Position numbers and translations under genes: made by a program
Notes under the pieces: model-generated
The model's input: only the letters and a program-made list of their open reading frames with translations
Databases searched by the model: none
Told to the model about the DNA's origin: nothing
Shown: piece after piece, positions 54,040-64,000 of the stretch
How the letters are laid out: every line of letters starts with the position of its first letter
Numbering within the stretch: the stretch's first letter is position 1
DNA from: Deltaproteobacteria bacterium
GTDB lineage: Bacteria; Desulfobacterota; GWC2-55-46
Assembly: GCA_016182655.1 (NCBI GenBank)
Contig: JACPGB010000031.1
Span: 1-64,000 of the forward strand
DNA length: 64,000 nt
Direction: 5' to 3'

Positions 54040-54047
54040 GGGCGCAT

Positions 54048-54848
54048 ATGGACGTCTCAAGCGCGATAGCTTCCTCGGTAAAGGCCGACGAGGCGTTAAA
54101 AAAGGACAACAGTGCCGAATTAAAAAAGGCCCTCACCGAGTTCGAGTCCCTTTTTATCGGCTATATGCTCAAAACCATGAAGGAGAGTGTCGCAAAGGGC
54201 GACCTCTTCCACGGCGGGAGCGGCGAGGAGGTCTACAACTCCCTTTTCGATACCGAGCTTGCGCGCCTCATGGCCTCGGGCCACGGCATAGGACTCAAGG
54301 ACATGATGATGAGGGAGATGGGCGGGACCGATGGGCCGGGTGCGACTGAAGAGTTTACCGGAAGGGCGTTTGTTCCGTACACGCCGCCGCACGCGGCCAC
54401 GGAAGTAATCGATGAGCCGGTAGACGAGCCCTTAAAGTCCAAGGCCCCTGAAAACGGCTTGAGGTTCCCGGTCAACGAGGGATTTAAGAGGGTAAGCTCC
54501 AAGTACGGCCTGAGGGAGGACCCCTTCACTGGCCACGAAAAGTTCCACCACGGGGTCGACATAGCGGCAAAAGAGGGCTCTCCTGTATATCCGGCGGCCG
54601 AGGGCAGGGTAATATTCAGCGGCACGAGGGGAGGGTACGGCAACGTCGTGGAGGTCCTCCATGAAAACGGACTGGTGACAAGGTACGGCCACAACGCCAG
54701 GAACCTCGTAAAGGAGGGAGACCGGGTGACTACGAAGGACGCCATAGCCTCCGTAGGGTCGACCGGCAGATCGACCGGGCCCCACCTCCACTTCGAGGTA
54801 TTAAAGGACGGCTCGGCTATCGACCCATCGGGGTTCAGGTTCGGATAG
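54048..54848 (+). CDS. flgJ: FlgJ-like rod protein with C-terminal M23 peptidase domain
   Basis: A 266-residue protein. The N-terminal 100 residues are the rod-binding domain (LTEFESLFIGYMLKTMKE, YNSLFDTELARLMA), as in FlgJ rod caps. The C-terminal 130 residues are an M23/LytM zinc endopeptidase with metal ligands H167/H168 and D171 and the H246-L-H248 motif, followed by FEV. Most proteobacterial FlgJ proteins carry a glucosaminidase instead. No signal peptide: it is probably exported through the flagellar channel, and would open peptidoglycan by cutting peptide cross-links. Confidence 0.88.
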   Translation: MDVSSAIASSVKADEALKKDNSAELKKALTEFESLFIGYMLKTMKESVAKGDLFHGGSGEEVYNSLFDTELARLMASGHGIGLKDMMMREMGGTDGPGATEEFTGRAFVPYTPPHAATEVIDEPVDEPLKSKAPENGLRFPVNEGFKRVSSKYGLREDPFTGHEKFHHGVDIAAKEGSPVYPAAEGRVIFSGTRGGYGNVVEVLHENGLVTRYGHNARNLVKEGDRVTTKDAIASVGSTGRSTGPHLHFEVLKDGSAIDPSGFRFG

Positions 54849-54901
54849 GCATGATTAGTTGTGGTTCAGGGGCAGTGTATTACCATATTTAGTGGTCTTC
54901 C

Positions 54902-54929
54902 TAAAGTTTTTAAGCGCTTCCGCCGATAT
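54902..54929 (+). promoter_or_regulatory. Sigma-28 promoter of the flgM operon
   Basis: TAAAGTTT (54902-54909) and GCCGATAT (54922-54929), 16 bp from TAAA to the -10 element; both boxes are near-consensus and the spacing is one over optimum. It lies 42 nt ahead of flgM and should drive flgM-flgN-flgK-flgL. Confidence 0.75.
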
Positions 54930-54971
54930 TAAAATCAGAGGGCGGGAACGCTCCAAATTCAGGAGGACCAG

Positions 54972-55286
54972 ATGAAAGTAGGCGGGAAAAAAAGCGGGGT
55001 AGGCACTGACAATTACGTCAAAAAGGCAGGGGAGACCGGTGGACAGGTAAAGGGGCCCGAAGGCGGCGCCAAACCCAAGGCAGGAGACAGCGTAGACATC
55101 TCGTCCAGGGCAAAGGACATGAACAAGGCCAAGGGGCTTCTGGAGAACGTGCCGGAAGTCAGGGGCGAGATGGTCGTTAAGCTCAAGACCGACATAGAGA
55201 GCGGGAGCTACGAGGTCGACTCCGAAAAGGTCGCCGAGAAGATGATAGAGCGGGCCATCGTTAACGCCATACCGGTAAAAAAATAG
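54972..55286 (+). CDS. flgM: Anti-sigma-28 factor FlgM
   Basis: Binds FliA until it is exported through the completed hook. 104 residues; Gly/Lys-rich unstructured N-terminus, then GDSVDISSRAKDMNKAKGL and the C-terminal sigma-binding helices (IESGSYEVDSEKVAEKMIER) typical of FlgM. GGAGG precedes the ATG. Transcribed from a sigma-28 promoter, giving feedback on FliA. Confidence 0.92.
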   Translation: MKVGGKKSGVGTDNYVKKAGETGGQVKGPEGGAKPKAGDSVDISSRAKDMNKAKGLLENVPEVRGEMVVKLKTDIESGSYEVDSEKVAEKMIERAIVNAIPVKK

Positions 55287-55287
55287 C

Positions 55288-55788
55288 ATGGACTTAAGCG
55301 CGATAGAAGCACATCTTACGAAGGAAGAGTCCCTTTACAAGGAGCTCGTCTCGGTCCTCCAGGCTGAGACGGAGAACCTCGTTTCAAGGGACTTTCGTGC
55401 CCTCTACGAGACCGTCGGCAGGAAGGAGCATGTCCTTAAACGGATAGAGCTTGCGTCGGTAGAGCGCGGAAGGCTCGTAACCGAGGCGGCCAGGACTCTC
55501 GCGCTCAAACCCGGTCCTGAAAATGAATCCGCCCTCTCCGCCGTCATAGAGCGCTCCGGCCCGTCGAAGGCGGCGCTCGAATCAAAAAGGAATATTATAA
55601 TCTCTCTTATCGAGTCGATCAAGGAACTGAACCATTTGAACGGCCTCGTCGTGAAGGGGTCATTGGATAACATCAACAAGACGCTCGGCTTCCGCGGCAA
55701 CTTCCTCCAGTCGGGCGTATACAGGCAGAGCGGGGCTTTCGACGGCTTCGGCGCGGTCAAGGGCTCGCACCTGAGCGAAGGGGCCTGA
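55288..55788 (+). CDS. flgN: Hook-associated protein chaperone FlgN
   Basis: Export chaperone for FlgK and FlgL. 166 residues, almost wholly helical, beginning MDLSAIEAHLTKEESLYKEL and with LIESIKELNHLNGLVVKGSL, a stretch characteristic of the FlgN family. Sequence identity within the family is low, so position (flgM-flgN-flgK) is an important part of the evidence. Confidence 0.87.
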   Translation: MDLSAIEAHLTKEESLYKELVSVLQAETENLVSRDFRALYETVGRKEHVLKRIELASVERGRLVTEAARTLALKPGPENESALSAVIERSGPSKAALESKRNIIISLIESIKELNHLNGLVVKGSLDNINKTLGFRGNFLQSGVYRQSGAFDGFGAVKGSHLSEGA

Positions 55789-55793
55789 CGAAT

Positions 55794-57428
55794 ATGGCGT
55801 CGCTTTCATCAGTCCTCGACATAGCGAAGACCGCGCTTCTCGCCAACCAGAAGGCGATAAACGTGACCTCTCATAATATAGCCAACGCGAACACCGAGGG
55901 GTACACGAGGCAGAAGGCCGTATTGGAGCCGATGACCGCCGTCCAGTACGGCGGCCTTTATTTCGGCACAGGCGTCACGATAAATTCGGTAGAGCGCGTC
56001 TACGACAGGTTCCAGGGCGTGCAGATACGGACGGCGTCCTCGACCCTGAACAGGTACGAGACCAAGGGCGAGCACCTGAAGGCGCTTGAAGGGCTGGTAA
56101 ACGACATGGGCGGGGCCGGCTTGAGCTCCCGGATAGACGACTTCTTCAATGCATTCCAGGAGGTGATCAACAGCCCCTCGTCGTACCCGGAGCGCTCCTC
56201 GCTCCTTTCCAGCGCATCGGTCCTGACAGACGCATTCAACAAGATCGACGCGACGATCAGGCAGAACGTCGCGTCCATAAACAACGAATTGGAGTCGGTC
56301 GTCAAGGAGGTAAACTCCATAGCCGGGCAGATAGCCGACCTCAACCACCAGATATCGAATATCGAGGTCGGCGGCATGGAGGCGAACGACCTAAGGGACA
56401 ATCGGGACCTCCTGCTCGAGAAGCTCTCCGGCATCGTCGACATCTCCACGATGGAAAGCGATACCGGCCAGGTGGACGTATACATCGGGGGCTTTTTCCT
56501 CGTCACCGGCATAACCACTTCCCCGCTCGAGCTCGACATAAACCCCGAGGCCGCGGTCTACGACATCGTGAGCAGGGGGACGGTCCTTAACGACAGGATC
56601 ACCGGAGGGTCATTGAAGGGGCACCTCGAGGGGGCCGCCGTATACGACGAGACGGAGGGCAAGCTCAATCTCCTTGCCGCGAGCCTCATAAAGGAAGTAA
56701 ATCTCCAGCACTCGCAGGGCTACGGGCTCGACGGCACGACCGGCACGGACTTCTTCTCTCCGCATTCGGTCTACACGCACGCGTCGAGCTCTAACACCGG
56801 CGGGGCCGTCATAGCGAACGGTACGGTCGCAAACCTCTCTGCCGTGACCCTCGACGACTACGAGGTCAGGTTCTCGTCGGCCGCCGCCTACACCGTCGTA
56901 AACAAGGGCACCAACGCCGTCGTCACGCAGGGCGCGTACTCATCCGGCTCGGCTATCACATTCGACGGCTTGAGCTTTACGATATCGGATAACCCGAGCG
57001 GACCGGTGGCCGGGGACAAGTTCGAGGTGAGCGTCAAAAAGAACGCCGCCGAATCAATCGGTGTTGCGATAACCGACCCCAACTCGGTCGCGGCGTCTTC
57101 CACGCTCGCCGGCGTCCCCGGAGACAACCTGAACGCCCAGGCCCTTGCCGACTTGAAGAATGCCGCGACGACGGACGGCGCGACCTTCAACGACTATTAC
57201 AACGGCATCGTAACCGACATAGGGTTCGCGTCCAGCGAGGCATCCGGGAGCTTCGGGGCCCAGACGAAGCTCGTCGAGGAGCTCAAAGCCGCGAGAGAGT
57301 CGGTTTCCGGGGTGTCGATCGAGGAAGAGGCCATAAACCTCATAAAGCTTCAGAGGGCGTACGAGGCCGCGGCCAAGGTGATGACGACCGCCGACAGGAT
57401 GATGGAGACGCTCCTAAACATAAGGTAG
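55794..57428 (+). CDS. flgK: Flagellar hook-associated protein FlgK
   Basis: First hook-filament junction protein. 544 residues: N-terminal ALLANQKAINVTSHNIANAN, helical D0/D1 domains, a variable centre rich in Thr/Ser/Val, and a C-terminal NLIKLQRAYEAAAKVMTT. Normal length for organisms with a modest outer domain. Confidence 0.96.
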   Translation: MASLSSVLDIAKTALLANQKAINVTSHNIANANTEGYTRQKAVLEPMTAVQYGGLYFGTGVTINSVERVYDRFQGVQIRTASSTLNRYETKGEHLKALEGLVNDMGGAGLSSRIDDFFNAFQEVINSPSSYPERSSLLSSASVLTDAFNKIDATIRQNVASINNELESVVKEVNSIAGQIADLNHQISNIEVGGMEANDLRDNRDLLLEKLSGIVDISTMESDTGQVDVYIGGFFLVTGITTSPLELDINPEAAVYDIVSRGTVLNDRITGGSLKGHLEGAAVYDETEGKLNLLAASLIKEVNLQHSQGYGLDGTTGTDFFSPHSVYTHASSSNTGGAVIANGTVANLSAVTLDDYEVRFSSAAAYTVVNKGTNAVVTQGAYSSGSAITFDGLSFTISDNPSGPVAGDKFEVSVKKNAAESIGVAITDPNSVAASSTLAGVPGDNLNAQALADLKNAATTDGATFNDYYNGIVTDIGFASSEASGSFGAQTKLVEELKAARESVSGVSIEEEAINLIKLQRAYEAAAKVMTTADRMMETLLNIR

Positions 57429-57435
57429 GCGCATT

Positions 57436-58317
57436 ATGAGAGTAACGCAGAACATAACCTACAATACCTACATCAACGACATCATGAGGCGGCAAGAGTC
57501 CATCTACAAGCTCGCCACACAGCTCTCGACGGGCAAATCCGTGAACGCCCCCTCCGACGACCCGGTGAAGACCGACAGGATACTGACCTCGAAGTCGATA
57601 GTCTCGGGGTACGAGCAGTACGAGAGGAACATGGACTCCGGGCTCTCTTACCTGAATACCGCCGAGGACACGCTCGCAAGCGTAAAGGACGTCCTCATGA
57701 CCCTGCAGGAGCTGGCGACAAGCGCGGCCACAGGCACTTCCGACGCTTCCACCAGGGCCAACGCCGCGACGACCGTCAGCCAGCTCTACGACCAGCTCGT
57801 CAGCCTCGGCAACACGAATTTCGACGGCAAATACATATTCGCCGGGTACGAGACCGGGACCGCTCCCTTCGACCAGACCGGGAATTACCTCGGGGACACG
57901 AACGCTTACCAGATAAGGATAAACTCGACCGGCTACATGACCGTGGGCGTAAACGGCGGGGAGGTATTCAAGGGAGCGGGAGGCGGCGTAGACATACTCC
58001 AGACGGTAACGGACCTTGTGACTGCCTTGAACGGGAACGATTCCACCGGCATCCAGACCGCCATCGGGAACCTCGACCAGGGTTTTCAGCAGGTCTCGGA
58101 CTCGGTATCGGTCATCGGCGGGAGGATAACGAGGATAACCTCCGCGAAGGACGACCTCGTACACTCCAGGAACGAGGTGGAGATGATGATATCGACCCTC
58201 GAGGAAGCGGACATCGCGAAGGTCATATCCGAGCTCAAGCTCGGCCAGACCGCGCTGGAAGCGGCGATGACGTCGGCGGGCAAGGTCATAAGCGTAAACA
58301 TCTTCGACTACATGTAA
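57436..58317 (+). CDS. flgL: Flagellar hook-associated protein FlgL
   Basis: Second junction protein, 293 residues and flagellin-like at both ends: MRVTQNITYNTYINDIMRRQ, STGKSVNAPSDDPVKTDRIL, and the C-terminal ADIAKVISELKLGQTALEAA. It follows flgK by 7 nt. The C-terminus is that of FlgL rather than of a flagellin (no long hypervariable region). Confidence 0.95.
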   Translation: MRVTQNITYNTYINDIMRRQESIYKLATQLSTGKSVNAPSDDPVKTDRILTSKSIVSGYEQYERNMDSGLSYLNTAEDTLASVKDVLMTLQELATSAATGTSDASTRANAATTVSQLYDQLVSLGNTNFDGKYIFAGYETGTAPFDQTGNYLGDTNAYQIRINSTGYMTVGVNGGEVFKGAGGGVDILQTVTDLVTALNGNDSTGIQTAIGNLDQGFQQVSDSVSVIGGRITRITSAKDDLVHSRNEVEMMISTLEEADIAKVISELKLGQTALEAAMTSAGKVISVNIFDYM

Positions 58318-58379
58318 ACAAATACCGGCGCGAAAAGGGGAGGACTGTCTCACGGATGCGTTGATATGCGTAAAAAAGA

Positions 58380-58401
58380 GGGATAATATGTGGATTATCC
58401 C
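58380..58401 (+). promoter_or_regulatory. Hairpin in the csrA leader, possible CsrA site
   Basis: GGGATAAT-ATGTGG-ATTATCCC: an 8-bp perfect stem with a 6-nt loop, 14 nt ahead of the csrA ribosome-binding site. GGA triplets occur at 58339, 58342, 58354, 58381, 58392 and 58416, including one at the loop/stem edge and one in the ribosome-binding site. Such dense GGA sites are typical of CsrA self-regulation; this is inference. Confidence 0.5.
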
Positions 58402-58425
58402 AAAAACAATGCCAGGGAGGGCGAT

Positions 58426-58653
58426 ATGCTTGTATTGACAAGGAAGTCTGGAGAGGCGATCCGGATAGGCGGCGACATAAAGGTGGTGGTCGTCGAGGTT
58501 AAGGAAAACCATGTAAAGCTCGGGATAGAGGCCCCTGCCGCTCTAAGCGTGCACAGGGAGGAGATATTCATAAAGATACAGGAGGAGAACGTAAGGGCCT
58601 CCTCGCTCCCGGCCGACGTCTCAGACACCCTAAAGAGGTTAAAAAAGAAATGA
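58426..58653 (+). CDS. csrA: Translational regulator CsrA
   Basis: RNA-binding dimer that represses translation, commonly of flagellin. ATG 58426 is set by GGGAGG at 58415-58420, giving the invariant MLVLTRKSGEAIRIGGDIKV start. 75 residues, with the VHREEIFIKIQEEN segment and an extra Lys-rich C-terminal tail. It overlaps fliW by 4 nt, the usual partner-switch pair. Confidence 0.96.
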   Translation: MLVLTRKSGEAIRIGGDIKVVVVEVKENHVKLGIEAPAALSVHREEIFIKIQEENVRASSLPADVSDTLKRLKKK

Positions 58654-59096
58654 ATGTCGCCATGGAATCGCGCCAGGAGATAGTATTCGAGACGCACAGG
58701 TTCGGGACGCTCTCTCTCACGGAGGACAAGGTCATAACCTTCGCGCAGGGGATACCGGGGTTCAAGAAGCTCAAGAGGTTCATCCTCATAGACCACGACT
58801 CGGAAGGGCTCTTCAAGTGGCTCCAGTCAATAGAGGACCCGCTTGTGGCCTTCCTCCTCACCAACCCGAACGTCTACAAGCCAGACTATTCGGTACCCAT
58901 GAGAAAGACCGACATCGAGACGCTTGGCGTCAAGGAGATGACTAACCTCGTCTCCCTCGTAATGGTCTGCTTTGCAAACGGCAAGGTGACGCTGAACCTC
59001 AAGGGCCCGGTCCTCTTCAACTCCGAGAACATGAGCGCGATCCAGTGCATAATAGACCGGGATGATTATCCGTCGCACTTCGCGATAAACATCTAA
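58650..59096 (+). CDS. fliW: Flagellar assembly factor FliW
   Basis: Antagonist of CsrA that binds flagellin and CsrA in turn, coupling flagellin synthesis to export. 148 residues; TFAQGIPGFKKLKRFILIDH and LVVMVCFANGKVTLNLKGP-like stretches mark the family. Translation is coupled to csrA through ATGA. No flagellin gene follows in this window. Confidence 0.94.
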   Translation: MNVAMESRQEIVFETHRFGTLSLTEDKVITFAQGIPGFKKLKRFILIDHDSEGLFKWLQSIEDPLVAFLLTNPNVYKPDYSVPMRKTDIETLGVKEMTNLVSLVMVCFANGKVTLNLKGPVLFNSENMSAIQCIIDRDDYPSHFAINI

Positions 59097-59220
59097 GGCT
59101 GCTCAAAAAGTCCATCTGCTTTGTTGGCCTCAAAGCCCGGAACTCCGGCGTACAAAAAGAGTACGCCTCGCGTCTCGCTCCTCGACGCCTCGCATCTGGA
59201 GCTTTTTGTGCAGCCTTCAT
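59097..59220. repeat. Palindromic intergenic repeat, copy E
   Basis: Begins at the fliW stop. Left arm aggctgctcaaaaagtcc, central GGCGTAC/GTACGCC, right arm gagctttttgtgcagcct. The ends pair well although their outer bases differ from those of copy D. Confidence 0.8.
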
Positions 59221-59246
59221 AGGCTTCAGGTCTTCAGCGCCTTTCG

Positions 59247-59276
59247 GGCCGCCTCCTTTCAGTGGGGCGGCCTTTT
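59247..59276 (+). terminator. Rho-independent terminator after fliW
   Basis: GGCCGCC (59247-59253) pairs with GGCGGCC (59266-59272), with a 12-nt loop, and TTTT follows. It closes the flgM-fliW region. The next 150 bp up to the sigma-54 promoter hold no gene that I can see. Confidence 0.7.
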
Positions 59277-59427
59277 GCGTTTTGAAGCGGGCGGCAAGAA
59301 TTTCTGCCGGTTTCCTGTCACACCTGTAGAAACTTCCTCGTCATATTATTGACGATACCCTCTCTTCAGCCCCTAACGCCTGAGTAAAATTCAAGTAAAA
59401 CGCCGGACTTCCCGATATGTGGATTAG

Positions 59428-61672
<2,245 letters not shown>

Positions 61673-61705
61673 AAAGTCTTTACATCAGGAAAGGAGGTCC
61701 AGGAG

Positions 61706-61900
61706 ATGATGCCGATATATGTCTGCAAAAGGTGCTGTCACGAGTTCGCCGGGTGGGGCGTGCACTACATCTCGAGGAACGGGAACAGGCTCATATGCCC
61801 GGACTGCTCGGGAAACCTCGCTGAAAAGGGAGAGGTAAAGGCCCCGGCAGTGAAGCAGGACGATGCGGCCGAAAAGCATATCAAGGGCGACGCCGCTTGA
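61706..61900 (+). CDS. Small zinc-ribbon protein in the nonulosonate operon
   Basis: A 64-residue protein. Two Cys pairs (YVCKRCCHEF and ICPDCSG) form a likely zinc ribbon, followed by a flexible Ala/Lys-rich tail. AAAGGAGG lies ahead of the two tandem ATGs (61706, 61709). The stop overlaps the TTG start of the next gene by 4 nt. Its role is unknown; it may bind RNA, a partner enzyme, or be a carrier-like accessory. Confidence 0.75.
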   Translation: MMPIYVCKRCCHEFAGWGVHYISRNGNRLICPDCSGNLAEKGEVKAPAVKQDDAAEKHIKGDAA

Positions 61901-62943
61901 GCCTCAAATGCTTGAGGGCCGCGATAATAGGCTGCGGCAGGGTCGCGTGGATGCTCGAGGACGACCCGCTCGATACAAAGCCCTGCACCCACATGGGGGC
62001 GTATATGGCGTTTGACGCGGGTGTTGTCGAAGTGATTGCCGCGTCCGATACGGATAACGAAAGGCTCGAGGCCTTCGGGGAAAGATTCGGCGTAAAGGCC
62101 CTATATAAGGATTATCGGAAAATGCTCGAAGAAGTTTCACCGGACATAGTCAGCATATGCGCCTGGGCTACAGACAGGCACAGGATGGCGCTGGACGCGA
62201 TAGATTCCGGCGTAAAGGGCATCTGGAGCGAAAAGGCCATTGCCACCTCGCTCGATGAGGCCCGGGAGATAGCCGAGGCTTCTGAAGCAAAGGGTGTCGC
62301 GGTGATCGTCTCGCACTTGAGGCGCTGGAGCGGGGAGTACAACAAGGCCAAGGAGATAATAGACGAAGGTGGCATAGGCGCGTTGCAGTCGATAGTATGC
62401 CACTTCGGAGGAAGCCTGTTACATACCGGGACGCACGCCTTCGACATATTATCGTGGTTTCAGGGGCCTGTCGAGTGGGTGATGGGAGAGATTGAAAAAA
62501 AGACCGGCGGGAACGATTGGGAGACCACGGAGGACGCCGGAGGCAGGGCCTTCATAAAATTCAAAAACGGAACATACGCGACGATACACGCCGAGGCAAA
62601 GGCGTACTTCTTCTTCGAGTTCGACGTCATCGGCTCGGCGGGGAGGATCAGGATAGGCAACAACGGGGTCCTCGAATATTACACCCCGCAGGAGAGCCGC
62701 TATTACACCGGGATAAGAGAGCTCGGTCTTGAGCCGTTCCCGGAGTTCGTGCAGGGTAACATCTGGATAGAGGCGCTCGGGAACCTCGTGGGCGCGGTCA
62801 ACGGGGATGAAGCGAGCAGGAATACGCCCCGGGACGGTTATCGCGCCCTTGAGCTCGCGCTTGCCATACACGAATCGTCAAGGTCAGGATACAAGGTATT
62901 CCTTCCGCTCAAGGAGAGCAAAATAAAGGTGAGGAGCAGGTAG
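61897..62943 (+). CDS. Gfo/Idh/MocA-family oxidoreductase
   Basis: NAD(P)-dependent sugar oxidoreductase of 348 residues. TTG 61897 is used because no ATG or GTG lies before the nucleotide-binding loop AAIIGCGRVAWM; it overlaps the previous stop (TTGA). The catalytic-domain SEKAIATSLDEA (EKP-like region, here EKA) and HTGTHAFDILSW are present. Not part of the textbook pseudaminic pathway, so it may make a variant nonulosonate or another sugar of the same glycan. Confidence 0.85.
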   Translation: MSLKCLRAAIIGCGRVAWMLEDDPLDTKPCTHMGAYMAFDAGVVEVIAASDTDNERLEAFGERFGVKALYKDYRKMLEEVSPDIVSICAWATDRHRMALDAIDSGVKGIWSEKAIATSLDEAREIAEASEAKGVAVIVSHLRRWSGEYNKAKEIIDEGGIGALQSIVCHFGGSLLHTGTHAFDILSWFQGPVEWVMGEIEKKTGGNDWETTEDAGGRAFIKFKNGTYATIHAEAKAYFFFEFDVIGSAGRIRIGNNGVLEYYTPQESRYYTGIRELGLEPFPEFVQGNIWIEALGNLVGAVNGDEASRNTPRDGYRALELALAIHESSRSGYKVFLPLKESKIKVRSR

Positions 62944-63987
62944 ATGAGGCCGGTAATAAGCATAGGGAAGAGAAAAATCGGCGCGGGGAACCCCGCCTAC
63001 ATCATAGCCGAGATAGGCTCGAACCACGACGGCGACCTGGAAAAGGCCAAGGAGCTCGTCAGGGCCTCGAAGTACGCAGGGGCCGACGCCGTAAAGATAC
63101 AGTCGTTCACCGCCGAGGGCCTGCTTAACAGGCTCAAGCCCGACGACAACGGCAGATGGATAGAGCATCCGGCGTACCCGGTTATAGAGCGCCTCGCAGT
63201 CCCGGACGACTGGCACTTTTCCTTGATGGAATACTCGAAGTCGATCGGCATCACCCTTCTTTCAGCCCCGTTCGATATTGAGCGGGCCGAGCTACTGGAA
63301 AGGGTAGGTGTAGAGGCCTACAAGATAGCCTCGGGCGAGCTTACGAACGAGCCGCTCCTTAAGGCAGTCGCCTCCTTCGGAAAGACAGTGATACTTTCGA
63401 CCGGCGCGTCTTATCTGGAAGAGGTGAGGAGGGCGGTCGAGGTGATAGAGGCCGAAGACAACTTCGACATCGCGCTCCTCCACTGCGCCTCGCTCTACCC
63501 GCCGTCATACAAGGATGTGAACATCCGCGCGATGGCTACCCTTAAAGAGACTTTCAACTGCCCGGTCGGGTTCTCGGACCACACCCCGGGACACACAATA
63601 CCGGTTGCGGCCATTGCGCTTGGCGGATCTATCATTGAAAAGCACATCACCATGGATAAGAACCTCAAGGGCCCGGACCATCCTTACGCGATGGAGGTCG
63701 AGGAGTTCAAGACGATGGTGCACGAGATAAGGAACCTCGAAGAGGCGCTCGGGAGCGGCATAAAGGAGCCCTCTGAGCGCGAGATGGGCGAGAGGGTAGG
63801 CGCCCGCCGCTCGATATACGCGCGCGTCGATATAGAGAAGGGCGTTGTGATAGACGAGACCATGCTCAAGGTCGTGAGACACGCCTACGGGCTTCCGCCG
63901 TCGGGTCTCGCGGAAATAGTCGGAAAGGTAGCCTCCAAAAATGTGACCAAGGACATGCCCGTAAGGAGTGAGGACATATGCCGCTAA
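62944..63987 (+). CDS. pseI: Nonulosonic acid synthase (PseI/NeuB family)
   Basis: Condenses a 6-carbon amino sugar with phosphoenolpyruvate to a 9-carbon nonulosonate. 347 residues: NeuB domain with IIAEIGSNHDGDLEKAKELV, ADAVKIQSF, SAPFDIERAELLERVGVEAY, YKIASGELTN and CPVGFSDHTPGH, then a C-terminal SAF (antifreeze-like) domain. Family is certain. The specific sugar is inferred from pseB and pseC; legionaminate or sialate cannot be excluded. Confidence 0.9.
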   Translation: MRPVISIGKRKIGAGNPAYIIAEIGSNHDGDLEKAKELVRASKYAGADAVKIQSFTAEGLLNRLKPDDNGRWIEHPAYPVIERLAVPDDWHFSLMEYSKSIGITLLSAPFDIERAELLERVGVEAYKIASGELTNEPLLKAVASFGKTVILSTGASYLEEVRRAVEVIEAEDNFDIALLHCASLYPPSYKDVNIRAMATLKETFNCPVGFSDHTPGHTIPVAAIALGGSIIEKHITMDKNLKGPDHPYAMEVEEFKTMVHEIRNLEEALGSGIKEPSEREMGERVGARRSIYARVDIEKGVVIDETMLKVVRHAYGLPPSGLAEIVGKVASKNVTKDMPVRSEDICR

Positions 63988-64000
63988 AGACCGACATCAC
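63978..64000 (+). CDS. Start of a further gene cut by the window end
   Basis: ATG 63978 (MPLKTDI...) lies within the last codons of the synthase gene and follows GGAGTGAGG. Only seven codons are visible. By context it could be another nonulosonate gene (pseF, pseG, pseH); the sequence itself does not say. Confidence 0.35.

Overview
The window is one continuous bacterial chromosomal segment, dominated by a near-complete flagellar and chemotaxis locus of about 46 kb on the + strand (roughly 12.4-59.1 kb). Codon use is moderately GC-rich with heavy use of AUA (Ile) and AGG (Arg). Several traits point to a Gram-negative, polarly flagellated organism of the Desulfobacterota/Nitrospirota type: sigma-54 (-24/-12) promoters, FlhF/FlhG, CheZ, P- and L-ring genes (flgI, flgH), and a csrA-fliW pair. 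This placement is an inference; no rRNA or other marker gene is present.

Left flank (1-12.2 kb): a glycosyltransferase fused to a glycosidase-like domain and cut by the window edge; an ABC export operon (frameshifted HlyD-like adaptor, ATPase, permease) with a structured repeat inserted before the permease; a flavodiiron protein; a YjbQ-family protein; a remnant of a nucleoside transporter; two polytopic membrane proteins of glycosyltransferase type (PMT-like and TMTC-like with TPRs); and an M29-type aminopeptidase on the - strand.

Flagellar region: an NtrC-type regulator behind a consensus sigma-70 promoter; a TPR protein behind a consensus sigma-54 promoter, followed by a soluble histidine kinase and a second NtrC-type regulator (FlrBC-like); then flgBC-fliEFGHIJ and a MotE-like gene, ending in a strong terminator. 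A sigma-54 promoter then starts fliLMNOPQR-flhBAFG-fliA. A sigma-28 promoter precedes a HEAT-repeat protein and cheR-cheY-like-cheY-cheZ-cheA-cheB, motAB. A further sigma-28-like site precedes cheW-MCP-HDOD. Separate sigma-54 promoters precede a DUF2802-type gene and the flgFGAHI operon, which continues into a tiny histidine-kinase-like protein and an M23-type flgJ. A sigma-28 promoter precedes flgM-flgN-flgK-flgL, followed by csrA-fliW. Hook and filament genes (flgD, flgE, fliK, fliC, fliD, fliS) are not in the window.

Right flank (59.4 kb to end): a sigma-54 promoter nearly identical to that of flgF drives a pseudaminic-acid-type nonulosonate operon (pseB, pseC, a zinc-ribbon protein, a Gfo/Idh/MocA oxidoreductase, a NeuB-family synthase), presumably for flagellin glycosylation.

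Items most worth a second look are: a 70-residue protein that looks like an isolated histidine-kinase phospho-acceptor helix pair between flgI and flgJ; two distant copies of an undescribed structured intergenic element (4.4 and 52.5 kb) sharing an ungapped core followed by long perfect hairpins of unrelated sequence; a five-copy family of about 120-bp palindromic elements at gene 3' ends whose terminal arms co-vary; an exact 48-bp tandem duplication in cheZ; and an FlgJ carrying an M23 endopeptidase instead of the usual glucosaminidase.
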